Shown piece by piece: positions 22,250 to 32,444 of a DNA stretch of 64,000 bases. Under the pieces are notes generated by a model. The model was given only the letters and a program-made list of their open reading frames with translations, was not told the DNA's origin and ran no database searches. The position numbers were made by a program, and so were the translations under genes. The first letter of the stretch is position 1, and the number at the start of each line of letters is the position of its first letter. This DNA is from Erinaceus europaeus. Its lineage: Eukaryota; Chordata; Mammalia; Eulipotyphla; Erinaceidae. Where the stretch lies: the NCBI RefSeq assembly GCF_950295315.1, contig NC_080175.1:66427353-66491352 (forward strand), given 5' to 3'.

Positions 22250-22449
22250 NNNNNNNNNNNNNNNNNNNNNNNNNNNNNNNNNNNNNNNNNNNNNNNNNNN
22301 NNNNNNNNNNNNNNNNNNNNNNNNNNNNNNNNNNNNNNNNNNNNNNNNNNNNNNNNNNNNNNNNNNNNNNNNNNNNNNNNNNNNNNNNNNNNNNNNNNNN
22401 NNNNNNNNNNNNNNNNNNNNNNNNNNNNNNNNNNNNNNNNNNNNNNNNN
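22250..22449. other. Assembly gap of 200 N
   Basis: Exactly 200 undetermined bases. The left border is inside a SINE head and the right border starts with CA repeats (22450-22466), so the missing piece probably contains the SINE head and a CA microsatellite. Frames drawn through it are meaningless. Confidence 1.
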
Positions 22450-22466
22450 CACACACACACACACCT

Positions 22467-22950
22467 TTAGTGCTAAATACATTTTGTTATGTTCAAATTC
22501 TTTGAATAGCTATTTCTGGCAGCAAATTTTCTTTCGGAGGGAGGAGAAAAGGATGACTTCTTCTACATATATACCACTATAACCTGGGATAACTTTTTCA
22601 TCTTTCTATTCAAGAGAAAAGAGACAGAAAAAGAACAAAAAGAGGAGACAAATCATAGCACTTTCTCCAAGATCCATGGAGTCCACCCCCCACCAGCCAG
22701 CATCGTGATGCCCACATGGTGGGGCCCAGGAACACAGTAAGACATGTGCCTTACAGAATGAGCTGTCTCCTGGTGGGCACAAAATGGACTTAATCCCTGG
22801 ATGCTTTCTGAAGTTGAATTTGTTTATGAACCTAGAAATGATACAAACATCCCCACAGAACTGAGAACTCTAAATAGACGTAAAACTCTAATGAAAGTAG
22901 CAGATACTGCGCAAGTAGCTAGACATTTATGCTTAAAAATGACTATAAAC
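22467..22950. other. Unique noncoding DNA
   Basis: No repeat or gene is recognised between the CA repeat and the next SINE. Confidence 0.4.
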
Positions 22951-22956
22951 ATATTG

Positions 22957-23218
22957 TTATTTATTTGTTTGTTTATTCCCTTTTGTTGCCTTTGTTGTTT
23001 TATTATTATTGTTATTATTGTTTCTGTTGGATAGGACAGAGAGAAATGGAGAAAGGAGGGGGAAGACAGAGAGTGGGAGAGGAAGATAGACACCTGCAGA
23101 CCTACTTTCATCGCTTGTGAAAGGTGACTTCCCTGCAGGTGGGGAACTGGGGGCTCAAACCAGGATCCTTGTTCTTTGTGCCATGTCGAGCTTAGCCTGC
23201 TGCACAACTGCCCAGCCC
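22957..23218 (-). mobile_element. SINE-A copy, minus strand
   Basis: The tail side is ATTCCCTTTTGTTGCC, the body GGATAGGACAGAGAGAAATGG, and the head side CTTAGCCTGCTGCACAACTGCC. A short deletion lies next to the B-box (GGATCCTTGTTCTTTGTGCC). Confidence 0.8.
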
Positions 23219-24690
23219 CCACAGTGTGTGCTTTTAATAAATAATCAGACTAGGCTACAGTTGGAAAAGCTGAGACTAGCTTATAGCAAGTGCCATAAAC
23301 ACTCAGCACAAATGTTACCATTTTAAACCTTAAGACCTTATAATTTCATTTTAAGAAGACCCTTCACTACTTAAAATTGTTGCAAAAGGATGGCCCTCAG
23401 GAAACAAACTGAATTTCTTATTATTTTCCAAGTTCAAGCACATTATTCTATGTAGCTGGTTACAACTATAGCAAACTCAATTGATCTGAGCACTTTTGCT
23501 CACATTCATTCCTTGCTCACAAATATTCTATCGAATGTTCTCTTCGACCTTGATATCAGTGGATAACTTCAATCACTGACACTCTTGTCTGTGTAAACAC
23601 TAGGGAAAATACCTGTCAACTGGCATTTATTTAATTTCCCTCCAACCAACACCCGAGCACTTGTTAGCACATCTGCCTGTATCCTCTAAGGGACTGTTCC
23701 TTACTTAACAATTAATCATTCAAATATTTAGCACAGCAAGAACAGCTTTAAAATGTCCAATTATGATAAGCATTGGACTCCCAGCAACATCACTAGGGGT
23801 TTAAATAGCCATTGGTAAGGACCACGTATGCATGCTTCTAAGAAGCCATCCATTGACACAGGACAGCCTGCTAGTGGACTTCTGGGTGTTCACCCCAGCT
23901 GCAATCAATGTGTGATGGATGCCCCTGGAGTAGGTGGAGCTGCGTCAATTTCCTCCGACGTGATTCCTGTCTTCAGTATGCACCAGCAAGCCACAATTGA
24001 AGGAGACAGCTGGCATGTTCCAGGAAGCGGGGATCAGACACAACGAGGAATGTATTCAGACTTAAGCAAGGAGAAGTCAAGAGGTGCCCAGTCAGTGTCA
24101 AATTGCCAGTCTGACTGACTGCTGAAGGAGAGGAACTGGCAGTGGCCCTTGTTATAGGACGTAGGCTTTGGTGGGAAGAGGAACTGTGACTTCTGTGAAT
24201 GCGGTGGGGGGTGGGGGGAGAATGAAACTTTAATTATAGTGACTGTGCTGAATAGCTGAATGTGGAGTCATCTTGAGGATTAGTGTCACTTCAAGACAGC
24301 ACTTATCATTACTCATCCGGCCTTTTGCACACGGCTTTCAAAGTGCTGTTGCTAGATTTAACAATATGGCTCTCAATAAAGGAAGGGAAGGTCTTCATCA
24401 GATGCAGTGTCAAACCAGAGGGGCCTGGCAAGCTGACAACAGCTGCCAGAATGACTCAGCCTCAGTCATCATAAAGAATAGGCAAATTCACCTAGACTTC
24501 AAAGGTGGACTAGACCACTGTGATAACTCTCTAAGGTTCATTCATTTTACAGGAGAGAAGAAATAGGAGGAACCTCGCTTTTCCTCTTAATATATGCTTT
24601 AAAAGGTAAGAACTAGATCTCTAAATAACATGGACAACTAAATAAATGGCTGCCTATTTGTATTTTATTTCCCAAATCATTTTAGTCATA
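23219..24690. other. Repeat-poor unique block
   Basis: Nearly 1.5 kb without any recognisable SINE, L1, LTR or microsatellite, which is unusual in this window. It has even base composition and phrases such as GCACACGGCTTTCAAAGTGC and GACTCAGCCTCAGTCATC. A possible MIR-like scrap (TTCATTCATTTTACAGGAG) lies at 24537-24556. Frames near 100 codons at 23828 and 24273 have no recognisable domain. A conserved regulatory element is a reasonable hypothesis. Confidence 0.4.
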
Positions 24691-24703
24691 GAAATAAATT
24701 TGG

Positions 24704-24965
24704 GGGGGTCGGGCAGTAGCACAGCGGGTTAAGCGCAGGCGGCGCAGAGCTCAAGGACCGAGGTCAGGATCCCGGTTTGATCCCCCGGCTCCCCACCTGC
24801 AGGGGAGTCGCTTCCCAGGCGGTGAAGCAGGTCTGCAGGTGTCTGTCTTTCTCTCCTCCTCTCTGTCTTCCCCTCCTCTCTCCATTTCTCTCTGTCCTAC
24901 CCAACAAAGACATCAATAACAACAACAATAACAATAACCACAGCAACAATAAAAAAAAAAGAAAA
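24704..24965 (+). mobile_element. Young SINE-A copy with exact target duplication
   Basis: The head GTAGCACAGCGGGTTAAGCGC and the body are close to the family pattern, with a B-box variant GGTTTGATCCC. The A-rich tail ends at 24965. A perfect 13-base duplication GAAATAAATTTGG flanks it at 24691-24703 and 24966-24978. Confidence 0.9.
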
Positions 24966-25024
24966 GAAATAAATTTGGAATCATGGAGTCAAGCATGCTA
25001 AGACACTTTTAAGAGCAGTATTTC

Positions 25025-25230
25025 ACTGTGAATATAGACAAGTTCTTCAGCTACTTATCTATTCTTGGACACCTGGGTTCCTTCCAGGTTTTGGCTATTA
25101 AACATTGTGCTGCTGTGAACATAGGTATACACAGATATCTTTGGATGTGTGTCTGGTTCCTTAGGCTATATCCTGAGGAGAGGAAATGCAGGGTCATAGG
25201 GTTGGTCCATTTCTAGCCTTCTACATAATG
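25025..25230 (-). mobile_element. Old L1 fragment, minus strand
   Basis: The phrases TTCTTGGACACCTGGGTTCC, TTGGCTATTAAACATTGTGC and GGGTCATAGGG match the minus strand of the 3' portion of ancient mammalian L1 elements. It is noncoding debris. The 62-codon plus frame here is antisense to L1. Confidence 0.65.
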
Positions 25231-25374
25231 ATGATGATAATGGTAATTTCCTAAATCACTTTTAAAAAAACACTTTAAGGGGTTCAGAGATCACTGTCTA
25301 GATTTAAATATCTTAGTATCATCTGTGATTTTCCTACAGTTAAAGATATCTAGAATTCTTTTTTTCTTTTTACT

Positions 25375-25551
25375 TATTAGTAGTTTGTTATAAGATTGTG
25401 AGATTACAATGTATCGTTCCACATGACATCTATCACCAAAGTTCTGTATCCCAATCCTCCCACCTCCCAAAGTTAACCACCAGAGTTCTCATAAGTCTTA
25501 CAGTTTGCTTGCTTCTGCTTTGTTTGGATTTTTTTTTTTTTGGCAATTAAT
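25375..25551 (-). mobile_element. L1 3' UTR, minus strand, left part
   Basis: The pattern TTATAAGATTGTGAGATTACA, CAAAGTTCTGTATCCCAATCC, CACCAGAGTTCTC is the 3' end of an L1 read in reverse, as at 63447-63531. A SINE-A insertion splits it from its continuation at 25943. Confidence 0.7.
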
Positions 25552-25564
25552 GTAAATCAGACTT

Positions 25565-25929
25565 TATTTATTTATTTATTTAATTTTGCTTTCAGGGTTA
25601 TCGCTGGGGCTAAGTGCCTACACCATGAATCCACTGCTCCTGAAGGCTATTTTTCCCCTTTTGTTGCCCTTGTTGTTTTACCATTATTGTTGTGTTTGTT
25701 ATTATTGTCATTGCTATCATTGTTGTTGGATGGAACAGAGAGAAACCAAGAGAGGAAGGGAAGACAAAGTGGAGAGAGAATGATAGACACCTGCAGACCT
25801 GCTTCACCACTTATGAAGAGACCCCCCCCCTCACAGGTGGGGAGCCAGGGACTTGAACCAGGCTCTTTAAGGTGGTCCTTACACTTTGCACTATGTGCGC
25901 TTAACCTGCTGCGCTACCACCTGACCCTC
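25565..25929 (-). mobile_element. SINE-A long form nested in an L1
   Basis: The minus-strand copy has the 3' module (GGGTTATCGCTGGGGC ... CACTGCTCCTGAAGG), the standard body and the head GTAGCGCAGCAGGTTAAG. A perfect 13-base duplication GTAAATCAGACTT lies at 25552-25564 and 25930-25942. It splits a minus-strand L1, so it is younger than that L1. Confidence 0.9.
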
Positions 25930-25942
25930 GTAAATCAGACTT

Positions 25943-26135
25943 CTAAATTCCACATATGAGTGAAACCATCTAGTAGCTATCTTTCATCTCTTTACTTATT
26001 TCGTTAAGCACAATCACCTCCAGTTGCATCCATTTTGTCCCAAAGGACACAATATCATCTTTTTGATGCAGAATAGTATTCCATGGAATATATAGAATTC
26101 TATTCATCACTCTGACACATGTGGTAATGGGTTTA
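25943..26135 (-). mobile_element. L1 minus strand, right part
   Basis: The block CACATATGAGTGAAACC, GCACAATCACCTCCAGTTGC, CATCCATTTTGTCCCAAAGG, GGAATACTATT-type is the reverse of the ORF2 C-terminus and proximal 3' UTR. It continues the L1 interrupted at 25551. Confidence 0.75.
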
Positions 26136-26374
26136 AAAGCACCCAAGTCCTGCACTCTACCCTCCACACATCCTTCCCAGCCACCACTCTGTTCATTTAA
26201 ACCATTCACTTAATATTTCTTTCCTTTTGGTTATTTTTTCTTCTGTGCTTGGTAGTTTTGTAATAATATGGAGCTGTTGTTCTAAAATTAATCTCCTTGC
26301 TGCTAATGTGATAATACAGAGGAAGGTAGATTGTTGCTTCTGGGAAATTCTTTCTTTTCTTTTCTCTTCTTTTC

Positions 26375-26512
26375 TTTTTGCCTCCAGGATTATCGCTGGG
26401 GTTCAGTTGACTCCTGCAAGTGGGGAGCCAGGGGCTTGAACTGAGATCTTTATGCTGGTCCATGCACTTGGCACCATGTACACTTAACCTGCTGTGCTAC
26501 CACCCAGTCCTT
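26375..26512 (-). mobile_element. SINE-A copy with internal deletion, minus strand
   Basis: The 3' module (GCCTCCAGGATTATCGCTGG) is joined directly to the body near GCAAGTGGGGAGCCAGG, so most of the CT-rich body and tail linker is missing. The head side CTTAACCTGCTGTGCTACC is present. Confidence 0.75.
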
Positions 26513-26519
26513 AATTTCT

Positions 26520-27435
26520 GGGAACTTTGAACCAAACCATAATTTTCCCAGAAGCCGTGAGAAAGCTTCTTCCTCTATCTACTTGAGCCCGTTAACATTA
26601 TCATGAGGCTATTTTCAAAGCCAAGTGTAGCAAAGGAGATGGACTAAACTTCAAACAAGCTGATCACACACCTGGAGCTGGATGCATTCAGAGATGCTGT
26701 GGACAGAGGGCAGCAGGTGTGGGAGGAATGGAGACCTCAAGGATATTGATCCCGGCTGGACAGAGTGATGACTGGGTGCCCAGACCACCTTATCCTCTGT
26801 CCTTGCCAGCTGAGTGAGTGTGGACAGAAGCAGAAGGCTCTCTGACCTTCCTCCCTTACCCATTTGGTGGTGGTCAGACATGTTCTTCATGTCCATTTTC
26901 ACCTCCCTTTGTCATAATACATCTTTTTTGCTTTGGCTGAAAAATAGCTAGCTAAGTACCCATACTTCTTGGTCCACTCTGCCTCAAAGTATGTTTAGAA
27001 GATGAAATGGCAACTGGTATCTGGCTTTTTGCCTTTCTCTCTTCTGTCAGGTAGTCTACCTTGAGTCAGAATGTAGTCACTTGAGTCCTGATAGCCTTCC
27101 TAGCCCAGGAAGTGAGTTTGAGAGAGGAGACCAAGTGTCAGGGATGAGGATTAGAGCTCCGTAGAATTGCCAGCTTAGCCCTGGACTTCCTGTGTAAAAC
27201 CCTTTTCATATGAGAGAACTGAAGACTTTTAATTCCTTTTAGCTTCTTTGACTGGAAATATCTGTAACTGGTACAGCACACATTACTCAGATAGCCATCT
27301 CCAGTCATCAGCGTCTAATCATTTGTGAATGGGAACCATCCCTATGGCAATTTTGAATGACGCAGATTCCATATGCCCCTGCAAAAACTATTCCCTTCCA
27401 GTAGAAACTTTAAATGACCCGATAATTTCATGGGG
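26520..27435. other. Unique noncoding DNA
   Basis: About 900 bases with no recognisable repeat or gene. Confidence 0.4.
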
Positions 27436-27444
27436 TTCTTTTGT

Positions 27445-27572
27445 TTGTTTGTTTGTTGTTTGTTTACCAGAGCACTGTTCAGCTCTAGCTTTTGGTGATG
27501 CAGGGGACTGAACCTGAGACTTTGAAACATCAAGTATGAGAGTCTCTTTGTATAACCATTATGCTATATCTA
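27445..27572 (-). mobile_element. SINE-C copy, minus strand
   Basis: The pattern CAGAGCACTGTTCAGCTCTAG, GGGGACTGAACCTGAGAC, TATGAGAGTCTC, TAACCATTATGCTAT is the reverse of the SINE-C head. A short GTTT run precedes it. Confidence 0.7.
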
Positions 27573-27574
27573 CT

Positions 27575-28170
27575 CCCACCTAATTTCATGCTTATGGTTA
27601 TGAAATAATTGTGTAATAATAAAATAAATAGTATTTTATAAATCACAATATTTTATCAAATTTTTATAATGTAATTTTATATAAATATAAAATTTAATAA
27701 TCAAATAAATTATCGTGTTTTTTTCATTCACAGGTAATACTTAAAATGCGGCTATGAATGAGTGATTATGAATTTACAGGAAAAAATATGAATTGAATTT
27801 CTTTTTCATCTTGCTTTGCTCTGTGATAATCTATATCTGAGTGCATGATTCATTTAATATTTCAGCACACCTTTTTTCATGTAAAAGTACAGTATTTTGG
27901 AATGTAAATATTTTCAGTCTCACTAACTCAGAACTGTAGTTCAGGTATGTCTAAAGTCACTCATGGCAGAAAAGATTAGCACTGTGGTTAGAAATTGTAT
28001 TGATGCCAGGGGTTGTTTGTATAAATTTTTTCCAGAAAAATTACATCAGAAGATATTAGTAGTCAATATCTCTTAACTATGTGGATGTGTGTTCTCCATA
28101 AGTGGAGTATAACTTGGGTTCTGTGTCATGCCTCCATGTTAAAAAAAAAAAGAAATTCTTTTATGCTTGG
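27575..28170. other. AT-rich unique DNA
   Basis: A very AT-rich stretch (27580-27720) with many AATAAA and TTTTATAAAT words, then ordinary unique sequence. No gene is seen. Confidence 0.4.
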
Positions 28171-28179
28171 TTTTGTCTC

Positions 28180-28286
28180 CCTTGTTTTTGCTTGTTTGTT
28201 TTGTCAGTATGGTTACCAGTGGGGGTGGTGTCTGGACAACAAATCCACTGCTCTCAGTGGCCATTAAAAATGTTTTTGATGGATAG
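28180..28286 (-). mobile_element. SINE-B long form, left part, minus strand
   Basis: The remains of the 3' module (GTCAGTATGGTTACCAGTGG, CAAATCCACTGCTCTCAGTGG) are followed by GGATAGAAAGAAATTGAGG. A SINE-A insertion interrupts it and it resumes at 28671. Confidence 0.6.
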
Positions 28287-28299
28287 AAAGAAATTGAGG

Positions 28300-28657
28300 G
28301 GGGTTGGGCAGTAGCACAACAGATTAAGCACACATGACTGGAAGGGCAAGGACCGACCGGTGATAGGATCCCAGTTCGAGCATCCGGCTCCCCACCTGGG
28401 GGGGGGGTCATTTCTCAGGCGGAAAAGCAGGTCTGCAGGTGTCTTTCTCTCCCCCTCTCTGTCTTTCTCTGCTCTCTCCATTTCTCTGTCCTATCCAACA
28501 ACAATGACATCAATAATAACAACAACAATAATAACCACAACAATGATAAAAAAAAAAAAAAAAAAGGGCAACAGAGGGACAAAAATAGCCTCCAGGAGCA
28601 GTGGATTCGTGGTGCAGGCAGCAAGTCCCAGCAATAACCCTAGAGGCAAAAATAAAA
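28300..28657 (+). mobile_element. SINE-A long form nested in a SINE-B
   Basis: The head is GCAGTAGCACAACAGATTAAG and the B-box GTTCGAGCATCC is partly decayed. After the A run at 28548-28565 comes GGGCAACAGAGGG and the extra 3' module (CCAGGAGCAGTGGATTCG ... CAGCAATAACCCTAGAGGC). A perfect 13-base duplication AAAGAAATTGAGG lies at 28287-28299 and 28658-28670. Confidence 0.9.
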
Positions 28658-28670
28658 AAAGAAATTGAGG

Positions 28671-28825
28671 AGAGGGAGAGATAGAGAAAGAGAGAGAAAA
28701 ACCTGCAGCCTTCACTTCACATCAGGGATGAAGTTTTGCCCTTGCAGGTGGGTAGAAAACTTGAACCTGGGTCCTTATGATAACATGTGTGCTCTACCAG
28801 GTGTGACACCTCCAGGCCCCACTGT
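28671..28825 (-). mobile_element. SINE-B right part, minus strand
   Basis: Continues the copy split at 28286, with GTGGGTAGAAAACTTGAACC and the head side TGTGTGCTCTACCAGGTGTG. Confidence 0.65.
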
Positions 28826-29825
28826 CACTTTGACTCTTTACTCTGCACACTGACACCAACTGCTAGCTGCCTGTAGCCTCTAGTTCTAAGTGACACCCTG
28901 GCACTTTCTTTGAGTGCCGCTATGGGTTTCTCCCTCCTGTGTCTCATCTACTGCTTTGGTGTCTGGACACCTGGGAGGAATCAGCCCCCCTGAGCTGCTC
29001 ATCACTGAGCTAGCTCCTCTCTTATCTTCCTAGTCATGCTGCCTATAGACCAGTTTGGACTGTATTCCCTCCTGTAGGTGGGAACTAGAGATTTGAACCC
29101 TGGTCTTTGTGCACTGTAACAGGTCCTCCCCCACCAACCCCCTGCTTTTTTATATGATTAGTACATGGAAGAGGGAGGAAACTTTTAGAAGGAAGCCTAG
29201 AAAGTGGGTGGCTCCTTTTCTACTAGCAGAGAGAGAATAGTGTTCTGGAGCCGGCACCATGGGAGAAAGGACAGAGGCCCCTCACAGCCTCAGTGCTTAT
29301 GTGACTCACTACCTCCTGGGAGACTCCCCACGCTGGGGAGGGAAGGGGACAGTGTGTGGAGCTGTTCTCTGCCCCCCACATCCTAAGGTAGCCAATGGCG
29401 TGGAGATGTGGAGGCAGCTGGTGTGGGTGTCTGCAAACACGCAGCACCAAGCTGCTTCCACGCCCACTGTTCCAGAAGGTGCAGGCAGGTTTGGGGCTGA
29501 GAGAGTGTTGTGTAAAGCCAATGATTCTGGGGGCATGATTAAACAGAAAACGTTTAACCCTGAGACTGCTTTCCATCCCTAAATGCCACATGGTGACTAT
29601 CATTTTCTGACCCAAAGGGTTTATATCTGTTTCTTTCCTTAAGCCCTAAGTGGAGACAGCGCTGTGTGTGGAGCAGGGCAGCCAGAGCTGGAAATCTAGT
29701 ATGATTTCTAGCTATATAACATTGGGAAATTAACTCTGTAAGCAACTGTTTGCTAATCTGTGACAAGAGTATAAAATGTAGCTTGTGGAGATGTAGTAGT
29801 GAGGCTTCAGAGGCATAACATATGA
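28826..29825. other. Unique noncoding DNA with a small SINE scrap
   Basis: A short minus-strand SINE-B-like scrap (GTAGGTGGGAACTAGAG, TTTGAACCCTGGTC) lies at 29070-29130. Overlapping frames of 107 and 130 codons on opposite strands at 29223-29615 have no domain I recognise and are not called. Confidence 0.4.
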
Positions 29826-29829
29826 ATTG

Positions 29830-29955
29830 ATTGATTGGTTACTTTATGAAAGAGAAGCAAAATATCACACTAGCTCATGTGATGCCAGGGACTGAACTCA
29901 GAACTTCATATTGGAGAGTCCAATGGTTTTCCCACTACACTACTAGCTGGGACTG
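29830..29955 (-). mobile_element. SINE-F copy, minus strand
   Basis: The phrases AATATCACACTAGCTCATG, ATGCCAGGGACTGAACTC and GGAGAGTCCAATGG match the reverse of SINE-F, diverged. Confidence 0.6.
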
Positions 29956-30544
29956 AATAGCCAGCACAGGTCCTTACAAACAGTTGAAGTCCCATAAATG
30001 GTATCTGTTAAATGTAAGCAGAATTTCTAGTAAGGTTTCTTTCTTTTCTCTCTCACTGCCCCCTCACTCCTTTGGTTCTTGCTGGAGAAAGAGCTTCAGA
30101 AGGAGGCAGATGGTGGGCTGGGGAGAGGAAATGAGTTTCCTCTCCAGAGCAGTCTGGGAATGGGTGATGTACTGCTTTCTGATTTATTTAGCCTCTCTTG
30201 CATTCTGGGATGCAGAAACGAGCTTATCACTCCTCTTCTCAAGCAGTTCATGTCTCACTACACTTATTGGCATTAAAAAAAAAAAAGAGGTCTTTGTTTA
30301 TATTTTATTTTAATAATTTTTCCTCTTCCTTTGATACCTTCTTTGACTCAAAATCACCCACTTTTGCTTATTTCAAAAAGTGTTTTTATTTAACTATTCA
30401 TATTTCTATTTGTACATATAGGTGTCAACAAAATGCATAATATGTGTTTTAAATATACAGAATGGCATTTTGTCTAAAATCTCCTTGTTGGTTCTGAGGT
30501 TCCTGAGCATGGGTGATTCCATACCTCCAGGGCTGACTTTTTTC

Positions 30545-30717
30545 ACTCCTTTTATGAGACAGAGAGAGAGAGAGAGACACTATAGCACTACTCCACCATA
30601 GGTGAAACTTCTCCCAGTGTGTACATGGTGTTGCCATGTGGTGCTAGGGTTGAACCTGGAATCTTATGCTTGTTAAGATGCACATTCTGGCAGATAAGCT
30701 ATACTCTGATTCCCATC
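30545..30717 (-). mobile_element. Old tRNA-SINE copy with (GA)n, minus strand
   Basis: A short GAGA run at 30562-30578 is followed by CACTATAGCACTACTCC, GGTGCTAGGGTTGAACC and CAGATAAGCTATACTCTG, which fits a diverged minus-strand tRNA-SINE. Confidence 0.5.
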
Positions 30718-30744
30718 TAGTTTCTTAATCTGTTTTATCTTATC

Positions 30745-31090
30745 ATTAATTAATTAATTAATTATGCCATCAGGGTAATAGCTAGGGCTCAGTGCCCACT
30801 GGCTATGGGGGCCAGGCTCTCATAGATTGCAGAAAAGCTGCCACACTAAGTGCAAGCCCTTTGCGACTGAGGCTGGGACTGGGGTGTCTGATTTTAGGAG
30901 GATGTATGGGTGTGGCTCCTGGCAGGCTGCAGTCAAGGGAAACTCTGCCCAGAGCTTCTTGGGCAAGGCTGTCAGCTCTGGGGAGGAAGAGAGGGGCAGA
31001 GGGGAAAGTGGCTTTTCTCATCCAGATTCTGTCACTTACATGTTATTCCATATATTCTAAGTCTACACTGGAGGGAAGAACACTTAGACA
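30745..31090. other. Old SINE scrap and unique DNA
   Basis: A TTAA-repeat run at 30746-30763 is followed by a 3'-module scrap (CATCAGGGTAATAGCTAGGGC) and then unique sequence. No gene is supported despite several overlapping short frames. Confidence 0.4.
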
Positions 31091-31095
31091 ATATT

Positions 31096-31178
31096 ATATC
31101 ATATCATATCATATCATATCATATCATATCATATCATATCATATATCGTATCATATATCATATCATATTATATTATAT
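31096..31178. repeat. Pentanucleotide (ATATC)n repeat
   Basis: About nine regular ATATC units are followed by degenerate copies (ATATATCGTATC, ATATTATATT). A serine/tyrosine/histidine-rich frame through it is an artefact. Confidence 0.95.
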
Positions 31179-31234
31179 CCTCCAAGGCGATGCCGGGGCT
31201 TCTTGCTTCAGGATTCCCCCTGCCTCTGGTTGAC

Positions 31235-31420
31235 TCTTTTTTTTTTTATTATTCTCAGATGGAGAATGAGAAGCAGTGAAGGAGAGAGGAACAGAGGAGA
31301 CACCCCTGCATACTCACTCCACTTCTGAAGTTCCGCCTTTGTGTAGTGCTTCTGCATTGTGGCTGGGGCTCAAACCCTTGTCCCCATGCATGTGAAGTGT
31401 GTGCTTCCCCAAGTGATCTG
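31235..31420 (-). mobile_element. Old SINE-B-like copy, minus strand
   Basis: The T run, GATGGAGAATGAGAAGC, CTCACTCCACTTCTGAAG and GGCTCAAACCCTTGTCC fit a diverged minus-strand SINE-B. The family assignment is tentative. Confidence 0.45.
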
Positions 31421-31503
31421 TGTCCAGATCTCAACTCCTCCTCCTTGGAAGGAGGACTGTCAAGAACATTGCGGACATATTCTAAAACCGCCTGTAAAAC
31501 TGC

Positions 31504-31611
31504 CTTTTCTCCTTCTTCCTCTTCCTCTTCTTTGATTTTATTTTTTCTCGTTCTCTCCTCCTCCTCTTATTTCTTCTTCCTCTCCTCCTCCTCCTACCTC
31601 TTCTTTTTCCA
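31504..31611. repeat. Polypyrimidine tract
   Basis: A CTT/CTC-rich tract of about 100 bases ends in TTTTTCCAG. It probably derives from the CT-rich arm of a SINE. A minus-strand SINE-C scrap follows at 31612-31705 (GGGGGATTGAATCTGGGAC). Confidence 0.75.
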
Positions 31612-31734
31612 GAATATTGCTCATCTCTGGCTTATGTTAGCTTGGGGGATTGAATCTGGGACTTTGGAACCTCGGACAAGAGAATCTGTTTGCTCTACCT
31701 CAAACTGCCTTTACTTCTAACATCCTTGAATTCG

Positions 31735-32110
31735 TTTTCTTTATGGACTTTATAGAAGCAAAATCAAGCTATCTGTATACATACTTATATACATATACAC
31801 ACAGACATTCTTTCATATCTGGTTTATATCACTCAGAATTATGTTTGTGAGATTCATTTCTGAGCCATGTGCTCTGTTCATTTTAATTTGGGGGTAGAAC
31901 TCCGTGGTGTAAATATACCACAGTTGCCTTATTCTGATCTGATTCCAGTTTGGGGGTATTGTAAGGAATACAATATGAATATTTTCGGTCAGACTTTGGT
32001 ACATGTGTGTATGAGTTCCTCATGAGGCTCTACTTTGGACTGAATTGCTGGATCATAAAATATGTAAATATTCAACTTCAGTAAATGATTCCAGAGAGTA
32101 TTCCCAAATG
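31735..32110 (-). mobile_element. Ancient L1 fragment, minus strand
   Basis: The phrases GAATTGCTGGATCATAAAAT, ATTCCCAAATGGTC and GAATTTACACTAAAAACAGC correspond to the well known reverse-strand pattern of old mammalian L1 3' regions. It is highly diverged noncoding debris. Confidence 0.65.
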
Positions 32111-32139
32111 GTCGTGTGAATTTACACTAAAAACAGCAT

Positions 32140-32240
32140 TAGGAGACAGCACAGTGGTTCTGCAAAAGACCTTCATGCCTGAGGCACCAAAGTCCCAGGA
32201 TTAATCCCCAGCACCACCATAAACAGTGCTCTGGTCTGTC
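32140..32240 (+). mobile_element. SINE-C copy with tetranucleotide tail
   Basis: The head is GGAGACAGCACAGTGGTTCTG, followed by CATGCCTGAGGCACCAAAG and ATTAATCCCCAGCACCACC. Its 3' end runs directly into a TCTA/TCTG microsatellite. Confidence 0.75.
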
Positions 32241-32250
32241 TATCTATCTA

Positions 32251-32281
<31 letters not shown>

Positions 32282-32306
32282 GTCTATCTATCTATCTATC
32301 TATCTA
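32235..32306. repeat. (TCTA)n/(TCTG)n microsatellite
   Basis: A compound tetranucleotide repeat with alternating blocks of TCTA and TCTG at the 3' end of a SINE. Such compound tracts are often length-polymorphic. Confidence 0.95.
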
Positions 32307-32444
32307 AGACACCTGGAGCCCTGGTGAAGCTTCCTCACTGCTGGTAGGGACTAGGGGCTTGAACCCAGGTCCAGTCTACATTCCCTGAATAAAATGCCTA
32401 CCCCCCTTTGTATTCATAGATAAGGCAGACACTTTTTGTCTTTC

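Noticed and set aside
22171..22582. Open frames of 75-111 codons across the gap
   Set aside because: They consist almost wholly of undetermined bases.
23828..24566. Two frames near 96 codons in the repeat-free block
   Set aside because: No domain or codon-usage signature is visible; constraint here, if any, is more likely regulatory.
25586..25959. A 139-codon frame with hydrophobic Leu/Val stretches resembling a membrane protein
   Set aside because: It is the reverse strand of a SINE-A, whose AAC-rich tail reads as Leu/Val-rich. The same false protein recurs at every minus-strand SINE-A.
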